Source of the DNA: Candidatus Daviesbacteria bacterium
GTDB lineage: Bacteria > Patescibacteriota > Microgenomatia > Daviesbacterales > UBA10151
Assembly (NCBI GenBank): GCA_016183225.1
Contig: JACPEZ010000001.1
Span: forward strand, 1-11,337
Reading direction: 5' to 3'
DNA length: 11,337 nucleotides
In this document: positions 10,018-11,337 of the stretch, in pieces
Numbering within the stretch: position 1 is the stretch's first letter
Layout: each line of letters opens with the position of its first letter
Notes under the pieces: generated by a model
What the model saw: the letters and a program-made list of their open reading frames with translations, nothing else
Databases searched by the model: none
Told to the model about the DNA's origin: nothing
Made by a program: the position numbers and the translations under genes

Positions 10018-11034
10018 TTATCTTTTACTGACTGATCTTTTGTAAAGATCAAGGTTCTCAAGGGCCATGCCTGTGCCTAATGCCACACAAAACAACGGAT
10101 TTTCCGCCAAAGCTGCCGGCACTCCAAGCGAATCTGTCAACAGCTTATCCAGATTGCGAAGCAGCGATGTCCCCCCGCTCATTACAATCCCCTTGTCAAT
10201 AATATCGGATGCCAGCTCCGGAGGAACCTGCTCCAAAACTCCCTTGGCCGCCCCCACTATTTTTTTGGTGATATCCGCGATAGCCTCTGTCACCTCATCA
10301 GAGGTCACTTCAATAGTGCGCGGTAATCCTGTCACACCGTCTCTGCCCCGCACTTCCATTTTCATGGCCTCTGCCGGTTTTAAAGGAGTGGCTGAACCGA
10401 TTTTAATTTTAATCTCTTCAGCCATCCGGTCGCCAATCACCAGACTGTATTTTTTGCGGATATAAGTTTGGATCGCCTCGTCAATTTTATTGCCCCCCAC
10501 TCTAACTGATGAGTGAACAACCACCCCGCCCAGACAGATTACTGCCGCTTCCGTGGTTCCCCCGCCAATATCCACAATCATGTTGCCTGAAGGATTGGCA
10601 ATGGGAATTTTGGCGCCAATAGCGGCAGCCAGCGGTTCATCTATCAGAAAAGCCGCTTTGGCCCCGGCAGAAAGAGTCGCATCCAAAATGGCTCTTTTTT
10701 CAACGGAAGTCACCCCTGCGGGGGCGCACACCATCACCTCCGGCTTAAAAATCCGGGATTGGCCGCACACTTTATCCAAAAAATAACGGATCATAGCTTC
10801 GGTGATGACATAGTCGGCAATTACTCCATCTCTCATGGGACGCGAGGCAATAATGTTACCCGGGGTTCGACCAAGCATTTCCCTGGCCTCATTGCCCACA
10901 GCCAAAACCCGATTATCATCAGTTGAAATAGCCACCACGGTTGGTTCGTTTAAAACAATACCCTCACCGGCCAGATAAACCAGGGAATTAGCCGTGCCCA
11001 GATCAATGCCAACGCGCTTGGAAAAATTAAACAT
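10018..11034 (-). CDS. mreB: rod shape-determining protein MreB
   Basis: MreB is the bacterial actin that forms membrane-bound filaments and guides cell-wall synthesis. The 338 residues cover the full family length. Seen are phosphate-1 (GIDLGTANSLVYL, 9-21), SRPMRDGVIADY (64-75), the connecting region PAGVTSVEKRAI (105-116), phosphate-2 (VDIGGGTTEAAV, 154-165) and the adenosine motif (GIVMSGGTSLLRN, about 287-299). The amphipathic N-terminus is short (MFNFSKR). A TTGTGA-17-TAAAAT promoter ends 9 nt before the ATG, giving a nearly leaderless mRNA. No mreC/mreD follows. Instead a glycosyltransferase starts 7 nt after the stop, which links cell shape with surface polymer genes in one operon. 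Confidence 0.97.
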   Translation of the reverse strand: MFNFSKRVGIDLGTANSLVYLAGEGIVLNEPTVVAISTDDNRVLAVGNEAREMLGRTPGNIIASRPMRDGVIADYVITEAMIRYFLDKVCGQSRIFKPEVMVCAPAGVTSVEKRAILDATLSAGAKAAFLIDEPLAAAIGAKIPIANPSGNMIVDIGGGTTEAAVICLGGVVVHSSVRVGGNKIDEAIQTYIRKKYSLVIGDRMAEEIKIKIGSATPLKPAEAMKMEVRGRDGVTGLPRTIEVTSDEVTEAIADITKKIVGAAKGVLEQVPPELASDIIDKGIVMSGGTSLLRNLDKLLTDSLGVPAALAENPLFCVALGTGMALENLDLYKRSVSKR

Positions 11035-11043
11035 GACGGGGAC

Positions 11044-11072
11044 ATTTTACTAGTCCCGCAACCTAGTCACAA
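11044..11072 (-). promoter_or_regulatory. promoter of the mreB operon
   Basis: On the minus strand TTGTGA (11072-11067), a 17-nt spacer and TAAAAT (11049-11044) lie upstream of the ATG at 11034. The -10 ends 9 nt before the start codon, so the expected leader is about three bases. Confidence 0.6.
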
Positions 11073-11103
11073 GATATATTAAAAAGATCAAAATATAACA
11101 GAA

Positions 11104-11167
11104 TTTCTAATTACTAATTTCTAATTGACCTAAATAATTTTAGAAATTAGATTAATTAGATTAATTT
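11104..11167. repeat. 7-nt-period inverted repeat tract upstream of mreB
   Basis: The left arm has TTTCTAA 11104, TTACTAA 11111 and TTTCTAA 11118. The right arm has TTAGAAA 11140, TTAGATT 11147, AATTAGA 11154 and TTAATTT 11161. The arms are inverted and can pair as an A/T-rich hairpin. The right end covers the stop codon of the gene that enters from the right edge, so the tract may also serve as its terminator structure. Confidence 0.7.
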
Positions 11168-11337
11168 ATCTCAGATTTATTCCATACAAATTAGGTTCCG
11201 AGGCTGTTGGAGTCGGGAAAGAGCTAATAATAACTAACCTCGAACTATCCGGCCAGAGAAAAACAAAATTATCCAGGAAACTGCCGGCGAAAATCACTGC
11301 CTTGTTGGTGCCGTCAAAATCAACAACGGAGATAGCG
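11166..11337 (-). CDS. C-terminal end of a beta-propeller-like protein (partial)
   Basis: The minus-strand frame is open from the window edge (first full codon at 11336) to a TAA at 11168-11166 and gives 56 residues. It reads VVDFDGTNKAVIFAG, then FVFLWPDSSRLVIIS and ends EPNLYGINLR. The DFDGTNK turn and the WPDSSRLVI strand are what one sees in TolB/WD40-like propeller blades, which in candidate-phylum genomes often follow PEGA domains on anchored surface proteins. The 5' part is outside the window, so no function is assigned. It is co-oriented with mreB, 131 nt upstream of it, and separated by the repeat tract and the mreB promoter. Confidence 0.6.
   Translation of the reverse strand, partial: AISVVDFDGTNKAVIFAGSFLDNFVFLWPDSSRLVIISSFPTPTASEPNLYGINLR

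Noticed and set aside
10011..10061. ATG at 10061 for the glycosyltransferase
   Set aside because: The extra 17 residues overlap mreB in another frame and do not resemble the family. The conserved strand begins at 10010.

Overview
The window looks like a chromosomal piece of a Candidate Phyla Radiation (Patescibacteria) bacterium, probably Microgenomates-like. The reasons are compact genes, an AT-leaning composition, short or absent 5' leaders, a membrane-anchored dockerin protein, a cupin-type sugar isomerase and a ribosomal-protein cluster broken up by unrelated genes. TGA acts as a normal stop (the glycosyltransferase stop overlaps the next start as ATGA), so this is not a recoded Gracilibacteria or Absconditabacteria lineage. 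The lineage is an inference from gene content, not from a search.

Layout. At 1-504 there is an unknown 143-residue gene with its own promoter. At 505-2700 lies secE-nusG-rplK-rplA, preceded by a promoter, two mutually exclusive hairpins and a terminator-like hairpin. At 2726-4423 a divergent pair interrupts the classical L11-L10 order: a flippase-like membrane protein (-) and a membrane-anchored dockerin protein (+). At 4427-5685 lies rplJ-rplL with a strong promoter and a recognisable L10 leader RNA. rplJ carries a frame break near its 3' end, and rpoB does not follow. At 5686-7772 is a small accessory island: a four-helix-bundle protein, an orphan antitoxin-like gene with a possible toxin remnant, an AbiEii-type nucleotidyltransferase toxin with its putative partner, and a small excisionase-type HTH protein. 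At 7809-11034 (-) lies mreB - family 4 type glycosyltransferase - WecG/TagA glycosyltransferase - cupin isomerase, with gaps or overlaps of a few bases. It reads as a cell-shape and surface-polysaccharide operon. At 11166-11337 (-) is the C-terminal end of a gene that runs out of the window.

The most unusual feature is a set of at least nine tracts with a strict 7-nucleotide period. The words differ between sites but most carry a GAA/TTC core, and several tracts have inverted arms that form long imperfect hairpins. They fill the spaces between nusG/rplK, rplK/rplA, rplJ/rplL and upstream of mreB. They also occur as coding insertions in rplJ (once) and in the glycosyltransferase (four times). 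One hairpin tract separates a perfect Shine-Dalgarno sequence at the end of rplJ from the rplL start by 110 nt.

A second theme is leaderless expression. Five genes have a promoter whose -10 box ends only 6-10 nt before the start codon, while the ribosomal-protein promoters keep structured leaders. Several conserved proteins (L10, the flippase, WecG, L1) also look internally shortened, two of them with a change of frame. This may be real erosion or an assembly problem.
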